Source: Hirschia sp964342355
GTDB lineage: Bacteria > Pseudomonadota > Alphaproteobacteria > Caulobacterales > Hyphomonadaceae
Direction: 5' to 3'
NCBI GenBank assembly: GCA_964342355.1
Contig: CAYFFG010000006.1
Coordinates: 1 to 64,000, forward strand
DNA: 64,000 nt
The notes under the pieces were generated by a model, which was given only the letters and a program-made list of their open reading frames with translations, did no database searches and was not told the DNA's origin. Numbering within the stretch: the first letter of the stretch is position 1; every line of letters starts with the position of its first letter. The position numbers and the translations under genes are program-made. Positions 1 through 9,403 of this stretch are shown one piece after another.

Positions 1-229
1 AAAATTTTCGACTTATCCGCGGATAAGCAACAGGCAGAAGGAAGGTAGGTATCTGTATTATAGAAGTTTTTGAAATGCAAAGCGTGGATAAACGCTGATC
101 AATCCGCAAAGCACCACCGGTAACACCACCAGGATTTTTTCCAAACATCACCGGTATCATTGCATTGCCAGGAGGGTGTCAATTTTGCGGACTGTCATAA
201 TCTATCCAACAGCTACAGCGCTGACTGAG
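1..229. other. Left-edge non-coding stretch downstream of purH
   Basis: No convincing gene lies here. A perfect 16-bp palindrome, CTTATCCGCGGATAAG, occupies 12-27, and a near DnaA-box octamer GTGGATAA lies at 84-91. Short imperfect repeats containing CACCGGTA occur further right. The rightward reading frame that opens at 176 has an AGGAGG just before it but runs antisense through purH, so it is not called. Confidence 0.4.
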
Positions 230-1822
230 TTAGTGCCGGAAGTGCCGCATGCCGGTGAAGATCATGGCGAGGCCGGCTTCGTCGGCGGCGGCGATGACCT
301 TGTCGTCATTCATGGAGCCGCCCGGCTGGATGACACAGGATGCGCCCGCGTCAGCGGCGGCAAGCAGGCCGTCAGGGAAGGGGAAGAAGGCTTCGGAGGC
401 GACCGCGCTGCTTTTCGTGCGCACCTCTGGCCATCCGGCGGCAGCGCGCGCTTTTTCCGCCTTGTGGCCGGCGACAAACGTGCTTTCCACCCGGCTGGTC
501 TGGCCCGGCCCGATGGCGGCGGTGACGCCGTCTTTTGCGAACACGACGGCGTTGGATTTCACATGCTTGGCGACCGTCATCGCAAACAGCATGTCGCGCA
601 CTTCATCGTCTGTCGGCTGACGTTTGGTGACGACTTTCAGCTCAGCTGGCGTGATGCGGCCCGTATCACGGTCCTGCACAAGGAAACCGCCAGCAATGGC
701 GCGATAGGTCAGGCCCGGTGCGGTCGGGTCGGGCAGGCCGTTCGTGATCAACAGGCGAAGGTTCTTTTTCTTCGCGAAGATTTCTTTCGCCGCATCGTCC
801 GCGCCCGGCGCGATGACGACTTCGGTGAAAATCTCGGTGATCGCTTCTGCGGTCGGTCCATCGATTGCGGTATTGAGGGCGACGATGCCGCCGAATGCGG
901 ATTCAGAGTCACACGCCAAAGCCTCACGGTAGGCGTCCAGTGCAGTTGCGCCCAGCGCCACACCGCAGGGGTTTGCATGCTTGATGATCGCCACAGCTGG
1001 ACTGTCAGATGGATCAAACTCAGCGACCAGTTCGTAAGCAGCGTCTGTGTCGTTGATATTGTTATAGGAAAGTTCTTTACCCTGGATTTGGGTCGCCGAC
1101 AAAACACCTGGACGCGCTTCTGGGCCTGCATAAACAGCTGCTTTCTGGTGTGGGTTTTCACCATAACGCAGCGCCTGTTTTTTCATGCCGCCAAACGCAC
1201 GCCAGTCCGGGCCTTCAATCTCGAGTTCGCGCGCATACCAGTTTGAAATAGCAGCGTCATATGCAGCGGTGCGGGCGTAAGTTTTAGCTGCCAGTCTCCG
1301 ACGCGTGGCAAGCGTTGTCGCACCGTCATTGGCCTGCATGTCGGCAATGGCTGCGTCAACATCGTCGCCATCTGTGCAAACAGCAACAAAGTCTGCGTTC
1401 TTGGCCGCGGCGCGCAACATTGCTGGCCCGCCAATGTCGATGTTCTCGATGCAGTCATCAAAGGCTTTGCCTGCGGCGACAGTCGCTTCAAATGGGTAGA
1501 GGTTGACGTAAAGAAGGTCGATGCCGCCAATGTTGTGTTCATTTGCAGCGGCGACATGGGAGTCCAGATCACGGCGGAAAAGGAGGCCGCCATGCACAAC
1601 CGGATGAAGCGTTTTAACACGCCCATCCATCATTTCAGGAAAACCGGTTAGGTCAGATACATCTTTGACGGGCAGACCAGCCTCCGCAATCGCCTTTGAG
1701 GTGCCGCCAGTCGAGACAAGCTCTACGCCCATATCCGCTAGCGCTTTTGCGCGATCAATCAAACCGGTCTTATCGGAAACAGAGATCAGGGCGCGGCGAA
1801 CGGGGGCGAGGTTTTGTGTCAT
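230..1822 (-). CDS. purH: Bifunctional AICAR transformylase / IMP cyclohydrolase
   Basis: This cytosolic enzyme carries out the last two steps of de novo IMP synthesis: formyl transfer from 10-formyl-tetrahydrofolate to AICAR, then ring closure. The 530-residue length is normal for the family. The N-terminal third is the MGS-fold cyclohydrolase domain, with the conserved KTLHPVVHGG segment near residue 70. The rest is the AICARFT domain, with RYGENPHQ, ELSYNNINDTDAA and KHANPCG. The protein ends in the usual IFTGMRHFRH. It is the last gene of a leftward series and is separated from the upstream epimerase gene by about 97 bases, so it may have its own promoter. Identification is secure. Confidence 0.98.
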   Translation of the reverse strand: MTQNLAPVRRALISVSDKTGLIDRAKALADMGVELVSTGGTSKAIAEAGLPVKDVSDLTGFPEMMDGRVKTLHPVVHGGLLFRRDLDSHVAAANEHNIGGIDLLYVNLYPFEATVAAGKAFDDCIENIDIGGPAMLRAAAKNADFVAVCTDGDDVDAAIADMQANDGATTLATRRRLAAKTYARTAAYDAAISNWYARELEIEGPDWRAFGGMKKQALRYGENPHQKAAVYAGPEARPGVLSATQIQGKELSYNNINDTDAAYELVAEFDPSDSPAVAIIKHANPCGVALGATALDAYREALACDSESAFGGIVALNTAIDGPTAEAITEIFTEVVIAPGADDAAKEIFAKKKNLRLLITNGLPDPTAPGLTYRAIAGGFLVQDRDTGRITPAELKVVTKRQPTDDEVRDMLFAMTVAKHVKSNAVVFAKDGVTAAIGPGQTSRVESTFVAGHKAEKARAAAGWPEVRTKSSAVASEAFFPFPDGLLAAADAGASCVIQPGGSMNDDKVIAAADEAGLAMIFTGMRHFRH

Positions 1823-1919
1823 GTGCGTGTGGCGGTCCGTGTCATAAGGTGCGCCGCAGTCAATAAGATGCGACGGTAGAAAATTAAGTGACCCGGCGAT
1901 ATCACGCGTGTGTGAGCAG

Positions 1920-3902
1920 TCAATCCGCCACAGAGGAATCTGCTACCACTGTCGCGCTGTCGTCACGTTTATCCGGAGTCGAATCGGTCCGATCGTGGGT
2001 TTTGGCAGAGGAAATAGATAGTTCGGGCGCAAGCGCTTCAAGATATTCCAGCGTGGCCGACCTGTCGCGTCGCCGTGCGGCGGCGACAAGTCTATCCACC
2101 CCTTGATCAAGCGTGGTAAGATCTATCTGTTCTGTTTTTGCCATCAGGACACCACAGATCTCTGTTTCTTCAACCGATTCCTCTGCGTAAAAAACGGACT
2201 CAGAAAGTTTTTCTCCGGGGCGCAGACCGGTAAACATCACATCAATATCACGATCGGGCTGAAGGCCTTTCAGGCGGATCATCCGGCGCGCCATATCCAC
2301 AATGTTCACAGGTTCGCCCATATCGAGAACGTATAATTGTGCCTGAGGCAGTTTTTTTCGCGAGGAGAGGGCGGCCGCCTGCATGACGAGAGAGGCTGCT
2401 TCTTCAACTGACATGAAATAACGCGTCATGTCTTCGTGGGTCACGGTCACAGGACCACCAGCTTCAATCTGGCGTTCAAACAAGGGAACAACCGAACCGG
2501 CAGACCCTAAAACATTGCCGAAACGGACGATGGAAAAACAAGTCTGTGGTTGTGTCGGAGCAAACGCTTGGAGAAACAACTCAGCTGTTCTCTTGGAGGC
2601 GCCCATCACATTCGTTGGGTTCACGGCTTTGTCCGTGGAGATGAAAACAAAATTACTGACACCTGCTGATGCAGCGCACTTTGCGGCAAGACGCGCGCCT
2701 TCGACATTGGTCAGGATCGCTTCGTTTGGATTAAGTTCCATCAACGGGACATGTTTGAGCGCAGCTGCGTGGATAACAATATCTGGCTGCGCATCTGTTA
2801 AAGCCTGAAACAGGCGTGCTTCCTCGCGCACATCTCCCAACAGCGCTTTGCGCCGCAGGTTAGGGAATGCGCGGGCCATCTCCATATCGATCTCATAGAG
2901 ATTGTACTCGGAGCTGTCATAAAGCGTAATTTCAGTAGGACCGAGTGCTGCGCATTGGCGTACCAGCTCGCTGCCAATTGTCCCCCCGGCACCGGTCACA
3001 AAAACTCGTGCGCCAGACACAAGTTGACTGATCAGGGTCGTATCCAGCTTGCGTTCCGGGCGCGAAAGAAGGTCTGTTGATGAAACGGAATGAAAACCGG
3101 TCTCGTCGTCTTTGCGCAAGCGCTGGACCGTTGTGCCGTGCCGTGAGGCGATTTCCAGTATCGCATCCATGGTTTGCCGGTCGGTCGGTGGAAGAGCAAT
3201 TGCAATCCAGGGCGCATGTCCATAGCGCGATTGCATGACAGACATGATCTCATCGAGCTTGTTTAGATCGCCAAAAACCTGAACGCCACTGATCGCTAGT
3301 CCTTCATACTCACCGGAAACTTCAATGATTCCAAGCGGACGAATAGGCATGCCGTTTTCGGATTTCGCCAGATCCCGCAGCGCTGAAGCTAAAAGGTCTG
3401 CTTCGCCGACAAGCAGAGCGGGGGGAAGCTCTTCTGATGGCGAGCGGAAGGCTGCCAGTAACTGTCCCGTCGCACGTCCGCGTGAAATCAGGCGGCCTGC
3501 GACCATCAGGATGACAAGAATGGGAACTTCAATAATGAGGGAGGAACGAAAGAAAAATTCCAATCGATTAGTCATGAACATGACAGGTAGGAAAATCAGG
3601 TTCGCCAGCAATGCTGTTTGGAGGACTCTGCGTAAATCTGAGGCCGTCGTATGGCGCCACACCTGGCGATAAACGCCTGTCAGAAAAGACGCGGCGACAG
3701 TTGCGACCGAAAGCTCAAATGCAAACAGGAGCGTGCCGCGGGTGGACGCTTCTTCCCATTCGAACGCATGACGCGCCTCAATGGCGAATACCATGGCTAT
3801 AAAGGCGGCGAGCGCGTCATACGCCAGACAGATAACTATCGCGCGCATCGCTTGGAAGCGGATCGTCGATTTTTGCGTGCTGCTGTCAGAAGACAATGAC
3901 AT
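1920..3902 (-). CDS. FlaA1/CapD/WbpM-type nucleoside-diphosphate-sugar epimerase/dehydratase, membrane form
   Basis: A 660-residue, long-form polysaccharide biosynthesis protein. Four hydrophobic segments lie in the first ~130 residues, followed by a CoA-binding-like middle domain and a Rossmann SDR domain starting near residue 300 with TGAGGTIGSELVRQ. The active-site region reads STDKAVNPTNVMGASKR, in which the usual SDR Tyr of YxxxK is Met, as is typical of the CapD/WbpM group. Such enzymes usually dehydrate UDP-GlcNAc to 4-keto-6-deoxy sugars for capsule, O-antigen or glycan-linker synthesis; the exact substrate cannot be read here. The start lies 3 bases after the heparinase-like gene stop, so the two are probably cotranscribed. 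Confidence 0.9.
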   Translation of the reverse strand: MSLSSDSSTQKSTIRFQAMRAIVICLAYDALAAFIAMVFAIEARHAFEWEEASTRGTLLFAFELSVATVAASFLTGVYRQVWRHTTASDLRRVLQTALLANLIFLPVMFMTNRLEFFFRSSLIIEVPILVILMVAGRLISRGRATGQLLAAFRSPSEELPPALLVGEADLLASALRDLAKSENGMPIRPLGIIEVSGEYEGLAISGVQVFGDLNKLDEIMSVMQSRYGHAPWIAIALPPTDRQTMDAILEIASRHGTTVQRLRKDDETGFHSVSSTDLLSRPERKLDTTLISQLVSGARVFVTGAGGTIGSELVRQCAALGPTEITLYDSSEYNLYEIDMEMARAFPNLRRKALLGDVREEARLFQALTDAQPDIVIHAAALKHVPLMELNPNEAILTNVEGARLAAKCAASAGVSNFVFISTDKAVNPTNVMGASKRTAELFLQAFAPTQPQTCFSIVRFGNVLGSAGSVVPLFERQIEAGGPVTVTHEDMTRYFMSVEEAASLVMQAAALSSRKKLPQAQLYVLDMGEPVNIVDMARRMIRLKGLQPDRDIDVMFTGLRPGEKLSESVFYAEESVEETEICGVLMAKTEQIDLTTLDQGVDRLVAAARRRDRSATLEYLEALAPELSISSAKTHDRTDSTPDKRDDSATVVADSSVAD

Positions 3903-3905
3903 GCA

Positions 3906-5636
3906 TCACTTTTCCTTTGCTTCGCGGAGCGACAACGCCCAGCGCACCCTATTTGGTGGGGCGGCGCCGTCTCCCGCAGGATCTGCTTCGCCCCGGATCA
4001 GTATTTGCACAGCCGCTCGACGTCCGCCACCCGCCATGTAGATAGATCTTGTCATATCAAGCGGAAGTTCGCTGCGCAGACGCCAGATGCGATCAGATCC
4101 ATCTGCTTGGATCAGAACGGTTTTGTTGTCGTCTCCAGGTTCGACGCTGACATTGGGGTGCAGCTGAAAACGCACAGCATACGGAACAGGTGTTTCGCCT
4201 GGCGGGTTGAATTCGGACAAGGGACGATAAAGGGCGTCTTCACCTGTGATCCGTGCGCCGCTTTTCGCTACATATAAACGACGGCGATAGACCAGACCGT
4301 ATTTTTCTCGCCATCCGGAATGCTGGCCCTCCAAGAGATATTCATCCCCTTCTTCAAGCCGCCGCACCGATGTGCCAACTGGTCCAGTCAGTTCCATTAG
4401 GCCGGTTTCGTCATTTCGGGCAAATACGGCTGAGCTTTCTTCGTTCAGTTCAAGAACTGAAGACGCAGCTGTCTGTCGGGACGCAAATCGCCAGGCTGGA
4501 TCAAGATCAGAATACGCGCCAATTGAGGTGATCAGGCGATGCTCACCATCACAAACTGTGAGTGACAGGCAGGAAGCAGCGGATATTTCCGTGCCTTTGG
4601 ACGAGTTCGGCGCGCCTGTGTCCAGATAGACTCTTAACCGACCGGCCTCCACTTTGTGAAAGCCTGTTTGCTGTGCAAAGGAAAACCGACTTCCTTCGGA
4701 TCCATATGGCGCTAACGCGGTGGTCGCCAATCCGTCCCATCCGTCGGACCCGCCATGGGCGACTAACAACCCTCCATCCGGGAGCGTGAGAAATTTGAGC
4801 ATGGTCTGCATGCGGGCTTGAACTTTGACGAGAAATGCCGGGGCGTCGTGTCCTGTTCTGATGAGGAGATCTTCCACGCTGTTCAGATCTATCAGATATT
4901 CCGCCAGCCTTTGTGGGGAGCGGCTGATATGGCCGCCATCCTTGAGGATTTGCGTGTCACATTCCTTTTCAAGGACAGCGAGGCCAGAATTGAGATATTC
5001 ATCGCCATCGGGTAGGCATGCGCCCGCGAGAGCAAGCGCAACACCAAGTCGAAACCGACCTTCCTGTGAAAGAGTTGCTTCGGTGTTCAAAGACAAATGT
5101 TTGACTTGTTTTCCCAAACACTCCAGCACCAGCTCTCGGGTATCCGGGTTAAGGGGATTGATAACGATGTCAGCTGATTCAAGCCAATGAATGACACGCT
5201 CAGAAGTCACCTCGATACGCCAAGCGAAATCGTCCCATTTTCCAAACGCGCGGACCCAGGAAACTGTCAGACTTCGGGCGCGCCGCTCCCCTAGTTCGGC
5301 GTTTGCGACGAGATCACGGAGCCAGTGGAAGCGATGAATTCGGTCCGCAAAATTGTTGGACGGGAAGGGTGGCCCCCACGGCGCATGGTTTTCAGGCGCG
5401 ACAACCTTGTCTGACCCAAATCGCCAGACGTTATCCATGATCAACTCACCGCGTTTTTTCCGGACTGGCCGCCCCGTGTTTGGTTGCGCCTTCAATGAGT
5501 TTGGAGTGTTTGAGGAAAGCCGCATCTTATACATTGAGGAGGCGTCAAACGGTTTGCCCGCCTGACCGCAATACGTCGCCCAATCGTCAGCATCATGAAA
5601 TGTGGCCGGCGCGGAGTTGTCATTGTCTTCCGACAT
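3906..5636 (-). CDS. Heparinase II/III family protein
   Basis: A 576-residue protein with an alpha-helical N-terminal half and a beta-rich C-terminal half typical of heparinase II/III-like proteins (for example the GADGSD-like, GxHxH-free segments around LLVAHGGSDG and the long beta-strand region ending at SLREAKEK). Members found beside purH in alphaproteobacteria are usually annotated only as heparinase II/III family protein. The family contains polysaccharide lyases, but no substrate has been shown for this subgroup. No signal peptide is evident. It follows rpe by 34 bases and precedes the CapD-like gene by 3, so a role in envelope polysaccharide turnover is an inference from context. Confidence 0.8.
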   Translation of the reverse strand: MSEDNDNSAPATFHDADDWATYCGQAGKPFDASSMYKMRLSSNTPNSLKAQPNTGRPVRKKRGELIMDNVWRFGSDKVVAPENHAPWGPPFPSNNFADRIHRFHWLRDLVANAELGERRARSLTVSWVRAFGKWDDFAWRIEVTSERVIHWLESADIVINPLNPDTRELVLECLGKQVKHLSLNTEATLSQEGRFRLGVALALAGACLPDGDEYLNSGLAVLEKECDTQILKDGGHISRSPQRLAEYLIDLNSVEDLLIRTGHDAPAFLVKVQARMQTMLKFLTLPDGGLLVAHGGSDGWDGLATTALAPYGSEGSRFSFAQQTGFHKVEAGRLRVYLDTGAPNSSKGTEISAASCLSLTVCDGEHRLITSIGAYSDLDPAWRFASRQTAASSVLELNEESSAVFARNDETGLMELTGPVGTSVRRLEEGDEYLLEGQHSGWREKYGLVYRRRLYVAKSGARITGEDALYRPLSEFNPPGETPVPYAVRFQLHPNVSVEPGDDNKTVLIQADGSDRIWRLRSELPLDMTRSIYMAGGGRRAAVQILIRGEADPAGDGAAPPNRVRWALSLREAKEK

Positions 5637-5670
5637 ATCGGACGTCGTCTCCTAAAAAATCAGATCACAT

Positions 5671-6327
5671 TCATCCACGAAGCGCGGCGATAGCATCTGC
5701 GTACCCGTCTGGACCGGCCTTAAATACTGCAGAGCCAGCAACTAAAGCGGTCGCTCCAGCTGCAATTACGCGAGCCGAGTTATTAGGCGTTACGCCGCCA
5801 TCAACCTCAAGAAGGGTTTTCGTGCCGAGTTTATCAATCCGATTTCGAATGTCCTCAATCTTGCGCAGTTGGTTTTCAATGAAAGACTGACCGCCAAAAC
5901 CAGGATTCACGCTCATTACAAGAACTAGATCAAGTTCTTCCAATACGTACTCTAAAACATCAGCAGGCGTATGAGGGTTTAACGCAGCTCCGGCTTTTTT
6001 CCCAAGCCCCTTGATCGCCTGAATGGTGCGGTGAAAGTGCGGCCCAGCCTCCGGGTGGGCTGTGATGATATCAGCGCCAGCCACGGCAAAATCTTCAAGG
6101 TATGAATCGACTGGAGAGATCATCAAATGCACGTCGAATGGCTTGTCAGTGTGCGGGCGCAGCTTTTCAACGATTGGAGCGCCCATCGTCAGATTGGGAA
6201 CAAAATGACCGTCCATAACGTCGATGTGGATCATGTCAGCGCCAGCTGCATCAATTGCGCGGATCTCTTCGCCGAGTTTTGCAAAGTCAGCGGCGAGAAT
6301 AGAAGGTGATATTAAAACATCAGACAT
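5671..6327 (-). CDS. rpe: Ribulose-phosphate 3-epimerase
   Basis: This cytosolic TIM-barrel enzyme interconverts ribulose-5-phosphate and xylulose-5-phosphate in the pentose phosphate pathway. The 218-residue length is normal. Family signatures are present: SPSILAADF at the N terminus, MIHIDVMDGHFVPNLTMG with metal-binding His and Asp, HLMI, VMSVNPGFGGQ, and EVDGGV followed by the phosphate-binding AGSAVF near the C terminus. It probably heads a unit with the heparinase-like and CapD-like genes downstream. Confidence 0.98.
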   Translation of the reverse strand: MSDVLISPSILAADFAKLGEEIRAIDAAGADMIHIDVMDGHFVPNLTMGAPIVEKLRPHTDKPFDVHLMISPVDSYLEDFAVAGADIITAHPEAGPHFHRTIQAIKGLGKKAGAALNPHTPADVLEYVLEELDLVLVMSVNPGFGGQSFIENQLRKIEDIRNRIDKLGTKTLLEVDGGVTPNNSARVIAAGATALVAGSAVFKAGPDGYADAIAALRG

Positions 6328-6344
6328 AGAAATCGCCTATCAGG

Positions 6345-6375
6345 AGCAACCGGACCGCGCAAGCGTCCGGTTGCT
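6345..6375 (-). terminator. Hairpin after the glycine-zipper lipoprotein gene
   Basis: An 11-bp perfect inverted repeat, AGCAACCGGAC and GTCCGGTTGCT, with a 9-base loop lies between the lipoprotein stop and the rpe start. No T-tract follows on the minus strand, so it may be a weak terminator or an RNA-stabilising hairpin. Confidence 0.45.
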
Positions 6376-6430
6376 ATGTTCAGCGATCTATATTGTTTGT
6401 AAACGGTCAATTCTTCTGCGAAGCAGAAAC

Positions 6431-6928
6431 TTAGTACCCTATGTTTGCGTTTTGGGGGACAACACGCGCCCGCGCGCCGTATTCCACATAGACGGGCGTA
6501 CCATTCGCCATTGCGATGTCGCCTCCCTGAACGATTGAAACAATCTCACCGTTGCGGTCCAGACGAACTTTGTATTCGTACCCGGCCTGCTTGGAAGCGC
6601 CCTTGTCGACTTGTTGCCCGATAATACCACCCGCGACTGCGCCTATGACACCTGCAATGATGCGCTCATCCTGTCCGCCGCCAACCTGGCTTCCAGCGAC
6701 ACCGCCGATGACAGCGCCGGTCGCAGTTCCCAATGAGCCTTCTCCGCCCTGGATTGTGACGGCGCGGGATGAAATAATCACGCCTTCATCAACGCGGCTG
6801 ATTTGCCCCACTTGACCACGTGAATATTCGTTAGCGCCCTGGCTGGAGGCGCAACCGGCGATTGTCAGTGATGACGCCATAATTGCAGTTGCAAGGAGGC
6901 GGGGGGAAAAGAATGATTGAATACGCAT
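6431..6928 (-). CDS. Glycine-zipper 2TM (SlyB/Pcp-like) outer-membrane lipoprotein
   Basis: A 165-residue protein with a lipoprotein signal peptide and lipobox TIAGC around residue 25. The middle is a glycine-zipper region (GAVIGGVAGSQVGGG, then GVIGAVAGGIIGQQV) characteristic of the Rick_17kDa/SlyB/Pcp family. A short beta-rich C-terminal domain follows. Family members are outer-membrane lipoproteins linked to envelope integrity and stress, but this one has no shown function. It lies between rsmB and rpe with its own upstream gap of about 77 bases. Confidence 0.88.
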   Translation of the reverse strand: MRIQSFFSPRLLATAIMASSLTIAGCASSQGANEYSRGQVGQISRVDEGVIISSRAVTIQGGEGSLGTATGAVIGGVAGSQVGGGQDERIIAGVIGAVAGGIIGQQVDKGASKQAGYEYKVRLDRNGEIVSIVQGGDIAMANGTPVYVEYGARARVVPQNANIGY

Positions 6929-7005
6929 TGCACGAGGCTCCAGCCTGAAAATTCGATGACCTAAAGATAAGTGCGCTTTTGCACATGAACCAGAACTGAA
7001 CCAGA

Positions 7006-8397
7006 TTACTTTTTCACAAGGCGGAAAATATAAAAAGTATCTGTAACAACAGGTGTTTCTTCGGGAGATTCAACATTCTTCGGCAAAGTCAGGACGCCAC
7101 CTAACTCATCAGGATTACCGAAAAATGGCGGCAGTTCATTTTCAGTGATTGGAAGGACGCCCCAATCCGGATCATTTTGTGCTAGCGCAAGGTGATCGCG
7201 ACCTTCGGCAGGTAAGGGTGTACAGACGCTGTAAACAAGTACGCCGCCGGGTTTGAGCATGTCTTTTGCTGCAGTAATCAACTCGGACTGAACGGATTGA
7301 TATTTCTCAATTGATCTTACGGATCTACGCCAAACTCCTTCGGGATGGCGTCTGAGCGTTCCGAGCGCAGAGCAGGGGGCATCCAGTAGAACTGCATCGA
7401 GCTTTTCATCTGGTTTCCAGTTGCGCCCGTCGCCTACGATTGTGTCTGCCGCTAGCTTTGTCCGGTCCAGGTTTTCGCTTACCCGCGCAATACGAGATTG
7501 CGACAAGTCGAGCGCGATCACTTTAGCGCCCATTGAGGCGAGCTGCATCGTCTTTCCACCCGGCGCGGCGCAAAGATCCGCAATATGTTTTTCCGCTACG
7601 TTTCCAAACAAAGTTGCAGGCAATGCTGCAGCAGCATCCTGCACCCACCATTCACCGTCAGCAAAACCTGGTAGTTGAGTGAGAGGCGCTCCTTGTGGCA
7701 AACGTACTGTTGTAGATGACAAACACTCAGCTTCCAGGCGATCAGCCCAGTCCTGAGCGTTTGATTTGACCGTTATATCAATACGCGGTTCGCTCAATTG
7801 CTGTATCGCCAGCATATTTGCACGGTCCTGACCCAAGGTTGACGACAGTTTTTCAGCTAACCAATCGGGCCATACGGCGGTGACTGGCGTGTTTTCAAAC
7901 GCCGAACGCTCACGATCTGCTCTTCTTAAAATTGCATTGATTAGTCCGCCGCCACGACTTGCGTCCTTCCAGCGCCGGGCAGATTCAACTGTGGCCGAAA
8001 CAACAGCATAAGAAGGCGCGTCCAATACCCATAACTGGGCACATCCACAACGTAGTAGCGCCAGAACAGCTGGGTCGAGTTTATCTAGCGGCCTGTCCAG
8101 AAAACCTTCTAAAGCGAGATCTATTCGACCGACCGCACGGAGGGCGGCTGATGCTATAGCTCTGGCAAAGCCTCTATCGGCGCCCTCCAAAGCCTCGAAA
8201 AATTCAGACTCTTCTAGTGCAGTCTCCATATCGGAGCCGTTTTCTAGCACTCTGGCTAAGAGGTCGCCCGCGGCGCGCCTCGCGGCCCAACCGGTTTGAG
8301 GTGGACGTTTGGAAGTTGAACGAACAGGCGAACGACCAGAACGTGTCCGGTCGTTTGATGATTTTCGTCGCGAAGGTTTTTTAGAGAATTTGTTCAC
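7006..8397 (-). CDS. rsmB: 16S rRNA (cytosine-967-C5)-methyltransferase
   Basis: This enzyme methylates C967 of 16S rRNA using AdoMet. The 463-residue protein has a basic, low-complexity N-terminal extension of about 35 residues, a NusB-like RNA-binding domain, then an RsmB/NOP methyltransferase domain with AdoMet motif LCAAPGGKT, catalytic motifs PCSALGTLRRHPE and VYSVCT. It starts 3 bases after the htpX stop, so htpX-rsmB form an operon. The basic tail (about residues 3-35) is longer than in E. coli RsmB and probably adds RNA affinity; that is an inference. Confidence 0.95.
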   Translation of the reverse strand: MNKFSKKPSRRKSSNDRTRSGRSPVRSTSKRPPQTGWAARRAAGDLLARVLENGSDMETALEESEFFEALEGADRGFARAIASAALRAVGRIDLALEGFLDRPLDKLDPAVLALLRCGCAQLWVLDAPSYAVVSATVESARRWKDASRGGGLINAILRRADRERSAFENTPVTAVWPDWLAEKLSSTLGQDRANMLAIQQLSEPRIDITVKSNAQDWADRLEAECLSSTTVRLPQGAPLTQLPGFADGEWWVQDAAAALPATLFGNVAEKHIADLCAAPGGKTMQLASMGAKVIALDLSQSRIARVSENLDRTKLAADTIVGDGRNWKPDEKLDAVLLDAPCSALGTLRRHPEGVWRRSVRSIEKYQSVQSELITAAKDMLKPGGVLVYSVCTPLPAEGRDHLALAQNDPDWGVLPITENELPPFFGNPDELGGVLTLPKNVESPEETPVVTDTFYIFRLVKK

Positions 8398-8400
8398 GCA

Positions 8401-9249
8401 CTAGCGTTTGCCAAAAGCGCCATCGCCTGTCGAGTCGCAGGTTTCCGCAATGCGACGCAGACGAGCAATGCGTTTCTCTGTCGTGGGGTGCGAAGAGCGA
8501 CGTGTTTTTTTGGATGCGTGTAGTGGGTCAATCACATAAAGGTGAGCCGTTGCCGGGTTCTTTTCAGCTGTTGGGTTGATCAAAGAACCAGCGTTGCGTT
8601 CAATTTTTTCTAGAGCGGAGGCGAGATCTAGCGGTTTGCCACAGATTTTAGCGCCCTCCCGGTCAGCGGCAAATTCGCGCGCTTTAGAGTTTGAGAGGAT
8701 CGCGACTGAACGTGACACCAATCTCGACCAGGTTTTGGATAAGCCCAAAGGCGCCAGTACGGGCCAAAAGATTCTCGACATCAGACCAGATACTGCGGAT
8801 GCGATACCCATCGCCAGACTATCGCCGCGGCGAACATGAGCCAATTCGTGTGCAATTACTGCGCGCGCTTCAGCGCGATTGAGCGTCATCAGCAAACCAG
8901 AGGTGACCGCAAGTGATGCATGAACAGAATCACGCCCGACAACAAAAGCATTCGGCTGATGAGTGTCGATAATATAAGTGCGGGGGCGGGTAAGACCAGC
9001 TTCGGCTGCTAGCTCGCGACATTCAGCCACAAAAGCACGTACCATTGGCTGGGGATCTTCAGCATCCACTTCGCGCGCTTTGTGCATGAATAGCACCATG
9101 CGATCAGCTTTCCAAAGTACTAGAAAGTGGAAAAGCAACGCCACTGCCGTACCGATGATGGCTCCCGTCTGACCGTATGCATACCAGCCGATTGCTGCAA
9201 AAATGGATTGAATCAAAAAGATCATCAAAGCTGCGCGCAAATAGCTCAC
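8401..9249 (-). CDS. htpX: Protease HtpX, membrane zinc metalloprotease
   Basis: An M48-family inner-membrane protease for quality control of membrane proteins. The 282-residue length is typical. Two N-terminal hydrophobic segments lie within residues 5-48. The zinc-binding HELAH is at residues 134-138, with a downstream Glu ligand region KAREFAADREGAK. It is the first gene of the htpX-rsmB pair and is divergent from the DUF1674 gene across a 154-base gap that must hold both promoters. Confidence 0.96.
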   Translation of the reverse strand: MSYLRAALMIFLIQSIFAAIGWYAYGQTGAIIGTAVALLFHFLVLWKADRMVLFMHKAREVDAEDPQPMVRAFVAECRELAAEAGLTRPRTYIIDTHQPNAFVVGRDSVHASLAVTSGLLMTLNRAEARAVIAHELAHVRRGDSLAMGIASAVSGLMSRIFWPVLAPLGLSKTWSRLVSRSVAILSNSKAREFAADREGAKICGKPLDLASALEKIERNAGSLINPTAEKNPATAHLYVIDPLHASKKTRRSSHPTTEKRIARLRRIAETCDSTGDGAFGKR

Positions 9250-9403
9250 GGGTCACACTCCAGGTGTTAGACTGTCTCAACGCTCTAATTAAACGCCGGA
9301 CTAATAATTGCAGTATTTGAGTTAAGTTGTGGCTCATGATGGTTAATGAAATGACACCGGATCAGGACTAGACACAGCGAAAGTTCGATCTATCTATTTT
9401 TTC

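Noticed and set aside
176..1246. Long plus-strand frame over purH
   Set aside because: It is antisense to purH, which has full family conservation; its product looks random despite AGGAGG near its start.
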